Shown one piece after another: positions 17,711 through 27,371 of a stretch of 64,000 bases of DNA (the first letter of the stretch is position 1; every line of letters begins with the position of its first letter). Made by a program: the position numbers and the translations under genes. Where the stretch lies: the NCBI RefSeq assembly GCF_000764225.1, contig NZ_JQED01000015.1, positions 62,001 to 126,000 of the forward strand. The letters run 5' to 3'. The stretch is from Colwellia psychrerythraea. Its GTDB lineage: Bacteria > Pseudomonadota > Gammaproteobacteria > Enterobacterales > Alteromonadaceae. The notes under the pieces were generated by a model. The model was not told the origin of the DNA, ran no database searches, and saw nothing but the letters and a program-made list of their open reading frames with translations.

Positions 17711-18136
17711 ATGAATAAAAAAATAATTGGCCGCATTTTACTTGCCCTTTCAATTTATGGCATTTTTGTTGCCCTTGTTATTACTTTTTATGATGACAGC
17801 CCTGATCAAATGAAATGGAAAGACAGAGAAGCATATAATCGACAGTTCATTGCCAAAGTAACGTTAGATAGCTTTACTTTTGAGCAAGCATTAACTCAAT
17901 TAGGCAGTCCTGATATCACCGAAGCAAGAACAATTGATGACGTTAACTACCAAGTCATGTTTTATCGAACCCAGCACGTTAAATCAGATGGTATCACCAC
18001 ACAAGATGAATGCACTTTTCTTTTATTTGTAAATGGGGCTCTTAAAGAAATAGGTTTAGGAAACAATTACCCTGAACAATGGGGCATTGTTAAAAACCAT
18101 TCAATCAAAAGTAAAAATGTACCAACTATAGACTAA
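17711..18136 (+). CDS. DUF3192 protein, membrane anchored
   Basis: The domain is shared with the lipoprotein at 9116: TFEQALTQLGSPDITEA, then VMFYRTQHVKSDGITTQDEC and FVNGALKEIG. The N-terminal hydrophobic stretch (IIGRILLALSIYGIFVALVI) has no lipobox Cys, so this 141-aa copy is probably held by an uncleaved signal anchor facing the periplasm. It follows xni by 19 bp on the same strand, suggesting one operon. Function is unknown. Confidence 0.78.
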   Translation: MNKKIIGRILLALSIYGIFVALVITFYDDSPDQMKWKDREAYNRQFIAKVTLDSFTFEQALTQLGSPDITEARTIDDVNYQVMFYRTQHVKSDGITTQDECTFLLFVNGALKEIGLGNNYPEQWGIVKNHSIKSKNVPTID

Positions 18137-18404
18137 AGTCAGATTGCTACTAACAACCTAACCCTCTACTATCATTTGTTAAGTTTTTAGGCTATCGAAG
18201 TATCAGTACTTTGTCGGCTAAAGTAAAAGCTTTCAAGCTCGCATACATAGCATTTCCATGATATAAAATGCCCTATTAAAAGCTCTGGGCTGACGTTTTA
18301 ATATCTCAGTAGTGCATTACGCAATTAATTAAATGTATGTTGTCGCTTAGTCCAAATTAAGAGACGACATATTACCCCCGAAGTATTATGACAAGGTGAA
18401 CTTA

Positions 18405-19412
18405 ATGACTAAACAAACCATCACGGTAATTCCTGGCGACGGTATAGGTCCAAGCATTATCGATGCGACGATTCAAATATTAGATAAAGCAGGATGTGAT
18501 TTTGATTATGAATTCGCAGATGCGGGTTTAACAGCCTTAGAGAAGCATGGTGAGTTAGTACCAGAAGAAACTATCAACCTTATCGAAAAAAACAAAATCA
18601 CCTTAAAGGGTCCTCTCACGACTCCTGTCGGTGAAGGTTTTACTTCGATCAACGTTACTTTACGTAAACAATTTAAGTTATACGCAAACCTCCGCCCAGT
18701 ATTATCATTTAAGGGCACTAAAGCACGTTACGAAAACATTGATATTTTAACAGTGCGTGAAAATACGCAAGGTATGTATTCAGGTGCTGGTCAAGTAACT
18801 TCTGATGACGGCTGTGAAGCACAAGCAATGAGTATTGTTACGCGTGAAGGAGCTGAAAAAATATTAACCTTTGCCTACGAAACAGCAATTAAAGAAGGTC
18901 GTAAAAAAATAACAGCTGTTCATAAAGCAAATATCCTGAAATCAACTTCGGGTTTATTTTTAAAAGTTGCTCGTGAGGTAGCCCAGCGTTACCCACAAAT
19001 TGAATCTACAGAAATGATTGTTGATAATTGCTGTATGCAATTGGTTATGAACCCAGAGCAATTTGATGTGATCGTAACCACTAACCTATTTGGCGATATT
19101 TTATCAGACTTATGTGCTGGCTTGGTCGGCGGACTTGGTATGGCACCAGGCGCTAATATTGGTGAAGAATGTGCAATTTTTGAAGCCGTTCATGGTAGTG
19201 CGCCTGATATTGCGGGTAAAAACTTAGCAAACCCAACCTCTGTGATATTAGCGGCGATTCAAATGCTAGAATATTTAGATATGGGTGATAAAGCAGAAAA
19301 AATTAGATCTGCTATTACTGATGTTATAGCTTCTGGTGATAGAACAACTGGAGATTTAGGTGGTACTCATGGGACTACTGACTTTACTCAAGCAGTACTT
19401 GAAAGACTCTAG
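18405..19412 (+). CDS. NAD-dependent isocitrate dehydrogenase-family protein
   Basis: This is a beta-decarboxylating dehydrogenase of the isocitrate/isopropylmalate family. Signature regions are PGDGIGPSIIDAT, the substrate-binding ANLRPVLSF and TVRENTQGMYSG, and LFGDILSDLCAGLVGGLGMA. At 335 aa it is the short homodimeric type, like NAD-linked isocitrate or homoisocitrate dehydrogenases and unlike E. coli Icd (416 aa). The ATG at 18405 has AAGGTG 6 nt upstream; a GTG at 18396 overlaps that site and is less likely. A strong terminator follows. Exact substrate needs biochemical proof. Confidence 0.82.
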   Translation: MTKQTITVIPGDGIGPSIIDATIQILDKAGCDFDYEFADAGLTALEKHGELVPEETINLIEKNKITLKGPLTTPVGEGFTSINVTLRKQFKLYANLRPVLSFKGTKARYENIDILTVRENTQGMYSGAGQVTSDDGCEAQAMSIVTREGAEKILTFAYETAIKEGRKKITAVHKANILKSTSGLFLKVAREVAQRYPQIESTEMIVDNCCMQLVMNPEQFDVIVTTNLFGDILSDLCAGLVGGLGMAPGANIGEECAIFEAVHGSAPDIAGKNLANPTSVILAAIQMLEYLDMGDKAEKIRSAITDVIASGDRTTGDLGGTHGTTDFTQAVLERL

Positions 19413-19443
19413 ATAATCGTATATTTAATAGATATATAACAAG

Positions 19444-19485
19444 AAAAGCCATCAAGTTTCGCAATGCACTTGATGGCTTTTTTAC
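19444..19485 (+). terminator. Terminator of the isocitrate dehydrogenase-type gene
   Basis: AAAAGCCATCAAG and CTTGATGGCTTTT pair perfectly over 13 bp around a 12-nt loop and run into TTTTTT. The A-rich 5' arm means it may also serve rlmM on the other strand. Confidence 0.85.
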
Positions 19486-19515
19486 TTTCAGATCTTATTG
19501 ATATTAATATTGCCG

Positions 19516-20622
19516 CTACTCTTTATTACTTAGCGGGGCTGGCGAAAGTAAACGTGCATGCACTGTGATTTCTTCACGATCATAATAAAGGTGCTTAGCG
19601 TAAAGTTCATATTTAACTTTGTGCTCACTAAAGGCATCTTTAATTGTTTGTAGATCGTCGGTAACTTGTTGATAACGACCTTTCATTGGCAGTTTTAAGT
19701 TAAACATCGCTTCTTTACAATGACCATGTAATAACCACTCACTCATTAACTTAGCTACGCGTTGTGGTTTTTCTATCATGTCACATACTAACCAATAAAC
19801 ATTTTGTTTCATTGGCGTGTACTTAAAACCATCCATCATCTTATGTTTTACTTGCCCTGATTCCATTAAAGACTCGGCCATAGGTCCGTTGTCTATTGCA
19901 GTAACCATCATACCACGGCGCACTAATTGATAAGTCCAACCACCTGGCGCTGAACCTAAATCAACAGCATTCATACCTGATGTTAGCCGTTCATCCCACT
20001 CATCACGAGGGATAAAGTGTAAAAAGGCTTCATCAAGCTTTAACGTTGAACGACTCGGTGATGCGCTCGGGAATTTTAAACGAGGGATCCCCATGACATG
20101 AGGAGAGCTATTACGTGCTAATGAGAAGCCTAAAATCACTTCCTGTCCGCTAAGAAATAATGCATGTAAAATGGCGCCTTCAGGATCATCTGCTGAATTA
20201 TTCCCCTTCTGTGTAAGTACTTTATTCTTACGTAATGCTTGACGCAGAGGAACTGAAAGTTTTCGACAAAACTTACTTAACGATTTACCATCGTTATCAT
20301 CAGCCATTTCCATACGTAGATCGCTGTATTGCCATTCATCACCTAATGCTTCAGTAATGGCTTCAACGCGATTATAATCTGGAAGGTCGATTTTTTCGGT
20401 GACTGTGATAAACCACTGTCGAGCAAAGATCAGTCGTTTAAGCGGCAATTTATTCATTAATGCTTCGCCGTGTTCACTCACGTGTAAATGAAAAAAAACT
20501 AATCCTTGGTTTTTCTTTAATTCTAAATAGCCATACATTTCATTCCAAGCAGCTTTTTCTTGGATTTCTGCGCCACACTCTTTTTCAAAGCCTGGTCGAC
20601 AAAATAATACGATGGAAGTCAT
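19516..20622 (-). CDS. rlmM: 23S rRNA (cytidine-2498 2'-O) methyltransferase
   Basis: RlmM methylates C2498 of 23S rRNA before 50S assembly. The 368-aa protein has an N-terminal THUMP-like region and a C-terminal Rossmann methyltransferase; the SAM motif DLGSAPGGW is at residues 221-229, followed by CDMIEKP and a catalytic Lys in FNLKLPMKG. Length matches E. coli RlmM (366 aa). It ends a minus-strand run gcvA, hydrolase, ygdD, rlmM, in the E. coli order apart from the hydrolase. Confidence 0.95.
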   Translation of the reverse strand: MTSIVLFCRPGFEKECGAEIQEKAAWNEMYGYLELKKNQGLVFFHLHVSEHGEALMNKLPLKRLIFARQWFITVTEKIDLPDYNRVEAITEALGDEWQYSDLRMEMADDNDGKSLSKFCRKLSVPLRQALRKNKVLTQKGNNSADDPEGAILHALFLSGQEVILGFSLARNSSPHVMGIPRLKFPSASPSRSTLKLDEAFLHFIPRDEWDERLTSGMNAVDLGSAPGGWTYQLVRRGMMVTAIDNGPMAESLMESGQVKHKMMDGFKYTPMKQNVYWLVCDMIEKPQRVAKLMSEWLLHGHCKEAMFNLKLPMKGRYQQVTDDLQTIKDAFSEHKVKYELYAKHLYYDREEITVHARLLSPAPLSNKE

Positions 20623-20701
20623 ATGTTGTTTTTACCTTTTTTATCTAACGTTCGCTAAAATGAATGATGAACGCAAGCGTATTAACACTATCAAAGTGTC
20701 G

Positions 20702-21142
20702 TTAAAAATTATTTTTACCTTCTAGCGCTAACAATAACCAAGCAAGCGCAAAAGAGATGCCGCCAAAAGGTGTTAACTTACCGATAAAGGCAAGTTCAAA
20801 AAAAGACTTAATATATATTGTGCCACAAAAGCATAAAAGCCCGATAACAAAGGCGATACTCGCACCAATTAAGGCCTTTGATGGTTTAGTACTTTTCAAC
20901 CAAACCAAGGTAGCAAACAGCGCAAGAGTATGAATAAATTGATATTGTAGTGCTGTTGCCAAACTAGATTGCACATTCACAGGTAATGCTTGACCACCGT
21001 GTGCTAACCAAGCGCCGAATAGTACAGAAAAACAACCACTGATACCAACACTAATCATCATACATTTAAGTAAAACTGCCATACGACTTAAATTTATCTC
21101 TGGCTGCTGATCTATATTCGTAGAATTCATCTCTTTTCTCAT
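20702..21142 (-). CDS. DUF423 membrane protein (YgdD family)
   Basis: Four hydrophobic segments are predicted in 147 aa, with the DUF423 signature: SVLFGAWLAHG, a LATALQYQFIHTLALF stretch and a terminal LTPFGGISFALAWL. The start ATG at 21142 lies 2 bp past the stop of the hydrolase gene; an upstream ATG would overlap that gene by 53 bp and adds an unrelated leader. Function of the family is unknown. Neighbours gcvA and rlmM are the same as in E. coli. Confidence 0.85.
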   Translation of the reverse strand: MRKEMNSTNIDQQPEINLSRMAVLLKCMMISVGISGCFSVLFGAWLAHGGQALPVNVQSSLATALQYQFIHTLALFATLVWLKSTKPSKALIGASIAFVIGLLCFCGTIYIKSFFELAFIGKLTPFGGISFALAWLLLALEGKNNF

Positions 21143-21143
21143 G

Positions 21144-21860
21144 TCAGGCTTTGCCAGAAATGGTTTGGCACTCAAAAAAGTATGCCATTTCTTCAACGGC
21201 TCGCTTCATATGAGACTGAAGAGTAAAGCCTGATTTAACTCGTGGTTTTAAACTGTGATCGCCATCTTCCAGAAACACACACTGACAGTGCTCAGCTAAC
21301 TGATAGCTGATAATTTCGACTTTATTGCCTAAGGTATCACGGTCACCTTGTATAATTAAGATAGGCTTACTGGCATCGACTAAAGGGTCAAGACGCAAAT
21401 TCTCAGGTTTCTTAGCTGGGTGAAATGGGTAACCTAAACAAAAAACACCTGATATTTGATTAAGTATACTGCTTTCTAAAAGTTCAGGATCGGCAACTAA
21501 ACTTGCCGCGACGCGAGAGCCCATAGATTTACCACCGATGAACAAAGGCAATCCCCTATTAAGGTGCTGTTCGACAACATATTTAATAACAGATTCGTAG
21601 CAGAGTAATAGCTTAGGCATTCTATCTGGAGGATACTTTTTACCTGTCAGCGCCCTTTTATCCATAAAAGGAAAATTAAACCTCAAGACGTTAATCCTTG
21701 AGGCATTACATAACGTCGTTATATCCTTCATAAACTCATGTGACATATCAGCCCCTGCACCATGAGCAAAAATAACAAATGCTTTAGCATTTTCTACAGT
21801 GCTCAAGAGTATATTTATTTCACTACCGTCTTTATTAACAATTATTTTCTGCTTATTCAT
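21144..21860 (-). CDS. Alpha/beta hydrolase (dienelactone hydrolase/Tex30-like)
   Basis: The 238-aa protein has an alpha/beta-hydrolase core: an oxyanion region AHGAGADMSHEFM, nucleophile elbow GKSMGSR with Ser, acid near IQGDRDTLG, and the catalytic His in LEDGDHSL. This arrangement is the bacterial relative of the Tex30/KANL3 group. Its start overlaps the gcvA stop by one base (TAATG) and its stop precedes ygdD by 2 bp, so it is translated within the gcvA-ygdD-rlmM transcript. Substrate is unknown. Confidence 0.83.
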   Translation of the reverse strand: MNKQKIIVNKDGSEINILLSTVENAKAFVIFAHGAGADMSHEFMKDITTLCNASRINVLRFNFPFMDKRALTGKKYPPDRMPKLLLCYESVIKYVVEQHLNRGLPLFIGGKSMGSRVAASLVADPELLESSILNQISGVFCLGYPFHPAKKPENLRLDPLVDASKPILIIQGDRDTLGNKVEIISYQLAEHCQCVFLEDGDHSLKPRVKSGFTLQSHMKRAVEEMAYFFECQTISGKA

Positions 21861-22792
21861 TAACTTATTTGTCCATCTGTAATTTGCTCTTGCTCTGCTT
21901 CAACCATGTCTAACATCCATTGCCTAAAAGCAGTAATTTTACCGATATCTTTTTGATTGTCTCGACAGACGATAAAATAGGCATTCTTACTGACTAACAC
22001 ATCGTTAAAGGGACAAACTAAGCGTCCAGAGTCAATATCGGGCTTAGCTAAGACACTGTAGGCCAATGCAATGCCTTGACCATGTAAAGCCGCTTGTAAA
22101 ACCATGGCTGAATGACTAAAAATAGGCCCGTGGTTAACATTGCCGCCTTTAACTCCCACTTGCTTAAACCAACGTTTCCAATCTTTTCGTGATGTATCAT
22201 GTAATAACGTGTGCTCAGACAAATCATCCACGGTTAAAAGAGGTGGTTTACCATTAGCAACATTCTCTTGTACTAATAAGGGAGAGCATACTGGGATGAG
22301 GTATTCGGTATGCAACTTATCCGCATAAATATTTGGCCAACGACCTCGACCATAATAAATCGCAACATCAACATCTTCAGTGAGTGAGTTTTCAGGTTGA
22401 TCAACCGCTTTTATCCTTACATCAATATCCGGATGCAAGGCGTTAAAAGCGGTTAACCTTGGTACTAACCATTGGATGGCAAAACTTGCTTGGGAACTAA
22501 CCGTAATTGCCCCTTTAGCACCACGCGCCAGTAATCGCTCTGTCGCTTCATGCAAAGATGTGAAGATATCTTTAATATCCAAATAATACGACTGACCTTC
22601 TTCTGTCAGTAGTAATGCACGGTTTTTTCGCATAAACAATTTAATGCCTAAATGATCTTCTAAAGATTTAATTTGATGACTTATGGCAGCCTGAGTTACA
22701 AAAAGCTCTTCTGCTGCTCGTGTAAAGCTCAGCTGTCTTGCTGATGCGTCAAATGCCCGTAAGGCGTTTAATGGAGGGAGTCTACTAGACAA
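21860..22792 (-). CDS. gcvA: Glycine cleavage system regulator GcvA
   Basis: GcvA is the LysR regulator of the glycine cleavage operon. The product is close to E. coli GcvA through most of its length: RLPPLNALRAFDASARQLSF at the N-terminus, LFVTQAAISHQIKSLEDHLG as recognition helix, VSSQASFAIQWLVPRL-type core and GRLVCPFNDVLVSKNAY near the end. It is 310 aa. It heads the minus-strand unit that ends with rlmM. The gcvTHP operon is not in this window. Confidence 0.9.
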   Translation of the reverse strand: MSSRLPPLNALRAFDASARQLSFTRAAEELFVTQAAISHQIKSLEDHLGIKLFMRKNRALLLTEEGQSYYLDIKDIFTSLHEATERLLARGAKGAITVSSQASFAIQWLVPRLTAFNALHPDIDVRIKAVDQPENSLTEDVDVAIYYGRGRWPNIYADKLHTEYLIPVCSPLLVQENVANGKPPLLTVDDLSEHTLLHDTSRKDWKRWFKQVGVKGGNVNHGPIFSHSAMVLQAALHGQGIALAYSVLAKPDIDSGRLVCPFNDVLVSKNAYFIVCRDNQKDIGKITAFRQWMLDMVEAEQEQITDGQIS

Positions 22793-23112
22793 AATTCACC
22801 CTTAAATATTCAATCAAAATTAAATGATACCGTTGATATCTGCATAAAAACCTATAAATAGAGCATAACAATTATTCATTAGATTTTCTAATGAATAAGA
22901 TTACTTATAGTCATTTTTATTTTTTTGCTAACTTGCGTATTATTCGACCCGTAGATGAAGGACATCATCTCAATGTTTTATAAAACTCAGGTACGGCGTG
23001 TGCTCCCAACCATACGCTTTATTTTGAAGTCTAAAACCAGCGCGAGAAATGGTCCTAATAAATCTACAAAAGTATTACAAACTTATTATTAGGTCATACA
23101 CAGGATAAAGAA
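22793..23112. other. Divergent promoter region upstream of gcvA
   Basis: This 320-bp gap must hold promoters for gcvA and for the small exported protein. It also has an inverted repeat CCTAATAA/TTATTAGG (23054-23061 and 23086-23093) just before the small gene. No other gene or RNA is evident. Confidence 0.4.
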
Positions 23113-23400
23113 ATGAAAAAATGCATTAATAAAACTAACTTAGTTGCCGTATTACTCGCCACATCTTTTTTAAGTACAGTAGCCACGGCTGCCGTACCAA
23201 AATCTACACTTGTTAAAGCTGAGCCAGTAAATCGTACTCAACTGACAACTGCAGCACATAAGAACCTTAAGGTTTCGTTAACACCAGCTAAAATTGTCTT
23301 TGCACAGCAGTCAGCAGACTCTGGTTTTGCAAAACAAAAACAAACAGCAAATCAAAATAAGCCTGTAACGTTAACTACAGCAAATTTAATTGCTGAATAA
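23113..23400 (+). CDS. Small exported protein of unknown function
   Basis: I do not recognise this 95-aa protein. It has a clear signal peptide (about residues 1-27: LVAVLLATSFLSTVATAA) and a short mature part rich in Lys, Gln, Thr and Ala with no Cys, so it should be a small soluble basic periplasmic or secreted protein. AGGAT lies upstream of the ATG. The leader contains an inverted repeat (23054-23093). A 40-bp palindromic terminator lies about 140 bp downstream. Confidence 0.65.
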   Translation: MKKCINKTNLVAVLLATSFLSTVATAAVPKSTLVKAEPVNRTQLTTAAHKNLKVSLTPAKIVFAQQSADSGFAKQKQTANQNKPVTLTTANLIAE

Positions 23401-23538
23401 TTAATTTCAACTACACTGTGTTAGGTAATGCCATACACAGTGAATACCAAGCCTCAGGCAATCGCTTTTGGGCTACATGTTAACATATTTCAAAATGCTC
23501 GCACATTTACTGAAGTAAGATCTTAGTTATTAAGATCA

Positions 23539-23578
23539 CCAATAAAAAAAGGTGTCCTAGGACACCTTTTTTTATTGG
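23539..23578. terminator. Perfect 40-bp palindromic bidirectional terminator
   Basis: CCAATAAAAAAAGGTGTCCT is followed directly by its exact reverse complement. The GC part of the stem is flanked by A7 and T7 tracts, so it can terminate on both strands: for the small exported protein gene and for kdsA. Confidence 0.85.
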
Positions 23579-23646
23579 TAATTTATCAAGTTGTTCATTT
23601 TGAGGAGTAATCGTTAAAGAAGCAAAGTTCCCCCAACGACACGATA

Positions 23647-24498
<852 letters not shown>

Positions 24499-24673
24499 CT
24501 AAAAAGTATTCCTAAAATATTCAGATTTATTTATGCTGAGCAGAAGTGAATGTGAGACTTCTACTTTAAGCTGTATAGTTTAATTTAAAGAAAAAAGCAC
24601 GGAGCTGACGCTAGTCAGTGAGTACTTTTGACGTATAAATTCAGCTCTACAGCGACAAGGAGAGTATTACCAG

Positions 24674-25939
24674 TTAACTACCAATAATTCGAAGTAGCTG
24701 CCCACACATCCAAGCCATATAAGTACCTAGGGCATACCCTAATACCGCAAGTAATACACCAACAGGTGCTAATGATGGATGAAATGCGGACGCAATAACA
24801 GGGGCAGATGCTGCGCCACCAATATTTGCTTTACTACCTACGGCTAGATAAAAGATTGGCGCTTTGATAAATCGACCAACAGCAAAAAGCAAAATAACGT
24901 GTATTGCCATCCAAATTAAGCCAATAACTACATATTTTGGCGCTTCCGCTATTTGGGTAACATCCATGTGCAAACCAATAGTTGCAACAAGAATATATAA
25001 GAAACTGCTACCAACTTTAGAAGCACCAGCAGATTCAAGTTGTCTAACTCTGGTAAAAGATAAAGTCAGACCAATAGATGTAACTAAGACAATAATCCAG
25101 AATAACTTACTGTGTAAGCTGAATTTCTTCAATTCAGGGAAGTTTTGCTGGAAAAATGGTACTAGTAAATCAGCAGCAAAGTGGGCAAGACCCGCAGCAC
25201 CAAAAGCAACAGCAATAATCAACATAAAGTCTTTCAACTCTGGTGTACGTTTATTTTCTTTTTCAAATGCTTCAACATCAGCAATTAACTTATCAATACC
25301 CGAGGTATCTGCGCCACTTTTGGCATCAATAGCTTTATGGTTTGCTGCAATATATAAAAGACCAGCCATCCAAATATTAGCTACTACGATATCGACAGTA
25401 ACCATAATGGTGAATATTCTTCCATCTGCTTCATAAATCTCTTTCATTGCTAGCATATTAGCGCCGCCGCCAATCCAGCTTCCCGCAAGAGCGGCCATAC
25501 CACGCCAAACAGCTTCAGGGCCAGTAACACCGATAAGCTCTGGCCAAACAGCAGAGACAAGTAACAAGGCAATTGGACCACCGATGACAACACCAACAGT
25601 ACCAGTTAAAAACATAATAATGGCTTTGCTACCAAGACCAGCAATAGCCTTAATATCAATGCTTAAGGTTAACAGCACTAAACAAGCAGGAAGAAGAAAG
25701 TATTTTGCAACTTCATCAACTTGGCTGACTTCAGAGCTCACTATGCCAAAAGTATTTAAAAAAGAAGGCAATAAATAACACATTAATAATGCGGGTACAT
25801 ATTTATAGAACTTTTGACAAGCGGAGTTTTTACTATTAGAAGTATAAAAGACCAAGCCTAAAATAAGCGCTAAAAGCCCTAATACTACTGCATCGTTTGT
25901 TACGAGTGGCGCATTCGCCACAATATTTTCTTGCATCAT
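24674..25939 (-). CDS. DUF819 family membrane protein (YjcL-like)
   Basis: The 421-aa protein has about ten membrane segments and matches the DUF819 family: a WRGMAALAGSWIGGGANMLA motif after segment four and the repeat-like GSKANIGGAASAPVIASAFH near the end, each with a Gly-rich broken helix typical of inverted-repeat carriers. A hydrophilic loop near residues 210-240 links the halves. These proteins are predicted transporters of unknown substrate. It interrupts the kdsA-sirB1 order known in enterobacteria. Confidence 0.82.
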   Translation of the reverse strand: MMQENIVANAPLVTNDAVVLGLLALILGLVFYTSNSKNSACQKFYKYVPALLMCYLLPSFLNTFGIVSSEVSQVDEVAKYFLLPACLVLLTLSIDIKAIAGLGSKAIIMFLTGTVGVVIGGPIALLLVSAVWPELIGVTGPEAVWRGMAALAGSWIGGGANMLAMKEIYEADGRIFTIMVTVDIVVANIWMAGLLYIAANHKAIDAKSGADTSGIDKLIADVEAFEKENKRTPELKDFMLIIAVAFGAAGLAHFAADLLVPFFQQNFPELKKFSLHSKLFWIIVLVTSIGLTLSFTRVRQLESAGASKVGSSFLYILVATIGLHMDVTQIAEAPKYVVIGLIWMAIHVILLFAVGRFIKAPIFYLAVGSKANIGGAASAPVIASAFHPSLAPVGVLLAVLGYALGTYMAWMCGQLLRIIGS

Positions 25940-25986
25940 TTTGCCTTTTGTCTACATTTTTTTTATTATTTTACTGACGTAAAAAT

Positions 25987-26808
25987 TTAGTGAAGTACAT
26001 TATTATCGATATCAATGTTTTCAAGTTGAATTTTTAATATTTTCGCTGCGGGGTCTTTTGGACATTGCTCTACGAAGTAACGATAATCATCGACAGCCAC
26101 TTTAAAACAATCAAGCTGGTGCAGCAAGAAACCGCGATCTCTACGTTGTACCGGATCGTCAGGATTTAATGACAGAATAATATCAACACAGGTTAATGCC
26201 TTATCAAACGCCTGTTCGTGGATCAAAGCGTTTTTCAATGCAGATAGGTGTTCAACTAAAGCAACACTATCACTAATGGCTTTTAGCTCTCGCTCACCTG
26301 GGTCGCCAACCAACTCGTCTAAGCGCACTTCAAGCTCTGTCCAGTCCAAAGATTCCCCTGTAACTGCATCAAAAATGATAGCGTATTGCTCATCGCAACA
26401 AAGACGTACCATAATTTTATTTGGGATAAAGACTAAGTCGGTTTCAAAACCACACGCAGTAATAATCTCTTTTACTAAAGCCGCCTTAATAACAGGAGAC
26501 ATAGCACGCTGATTTAATCCCTTTGCAACACTATAAGCAGAAACAGGCCAACGGGTCTGGTAACGGTCAATAAATAAGTGCTGAAAATACAATTCATTAA
26601 GCAAAGCTTCTGCTTTTTCTAAGGGTGATTCAATCTCGCTAATTATTGCAACACATTGACTAATAATTAGCTCTAAACTATCTAAAGATTCATCGGCATG
26701 CAAAGCTTGCGCTGCACTACCTGCAAAAACATGTTCTTCTACCAAGACAAGTTTTTGCAGTAAATCTTTATCGACAGACTTTAATTCTGATAAAAACAAT
26801 TCATTCAT
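25987..26808 (-). CDS. sirB1: SirB1 family protein (transglutaminase-like, TPR)
   Basis: SirB1/YchA proteins combine a degenerate transglutaminase-like domain with C-terminal TPR helices. Here the domain shows as RWPVSAYSVAKGLNQRAMS and VFIPNKIMVRL, and the TPR part as ALTCVDIILSLNPDDPVQRR then FLLHQLDCFKVAVDDYRYF. The length of 273 aa matches the family. Its place beside sirB2, prmC and prfA is conserved in gammaproteobacteria. Despite the name, no direct role in regulation is established. Confidence 0.85.
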   Translation of the reverse strand: MNELFLSELKSVDKDLLQKLVLVEEHVFAGSAAQALHADESLDSLELIISQCVAIISEIESPLEKAEALLNELYFQHLFIDRYQTRWPVSAYSVAKGLNQRAMSPVIKAALVKEIITACGFETDLVFIPNKIMVRLCCDEQYAIIFDAVTGESLDWTELEVRLDELVGDPGERELKAISDSVALVEHLSALKNALIHEQAFDKALTCVDIILSLNPDDPVQRRDRGFLLHQLDCFKVAVDDYRYFVEQCPKDPAAKILKIQLENIDIDNNVLH

Positions 26809-26862
26809 AACAGATTACTTTAATGATTCCATATATTAGTTAAGCCCTAGCCGTTTTTTCTT

Positions 26863-27228
26863 TTAGCTAAAAAATAGCGCTTCACGTGTCATGGCAAGAC
26901 GAACTATCAACATTACCCAGCCCATAGCGCCTAGATAACCAAGAATTTGCATTGGCTTATTACGTGCTAACTTCAAGGTATAATAACCAGTAAAAATATA
27001 AGCAAATAAGGCTATTATCTTTTCAGCTAACCACATTTGTTCCATTGGATTCAAATGTAACTTCACTGCCAATGTAATACCGATAATAAGTAAAAAGGTA
27101 TCGATGACATGAGGACTTACCTTTAACCATTTACGGTCAAGGTTTTTCGATGCCATTAACGTTAAAATAAAACGGTAGGTGAATAAGCTAATACTAAGTA
27201 CAGCAAGGGTTATATGTAAATGTTTCAA
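26863..27228 (-). CDS. sirB2: SirB2 family inner-membrane protein
   Basis: A 121-aa protein with four predicted membrane segments and the SirB2 pattern: LHITLAVLSISLFTYRFIL at the N-terminus, KVSPHVIDTFLLIIGITLA with the conserved His, and WLAEKIIALFAYIFTGYYTL. It lies between prmC and sirB1, in the same order as ychQ in E. coli. Function unknown. Confidence 0.85.
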   Translation of the reverse strand: MKHLHITLAVLSISLFTYRFILTLMASKNLDRKWLKVSPHVIDTFLLIIGITLAVKLHLNPMEQMWLAEKIIALFAYIFTGYYTLKLARNKPMQILGYLGAMGWVMLIVRLAMTREALFFS

Positions 27229-27371
27229 AGTTATTCCTTTTATTTAGCAACTAAGTCGAATTTATTACTTATTTGCACGTTCAGTTTTTTGCATAGTGTA
27301 TCGATTTTGAGTTATCAAAACGTTATAAAGTGTAATCCAAATTTAAAACCAAGGCTAAAGAAGAGAGCGAC

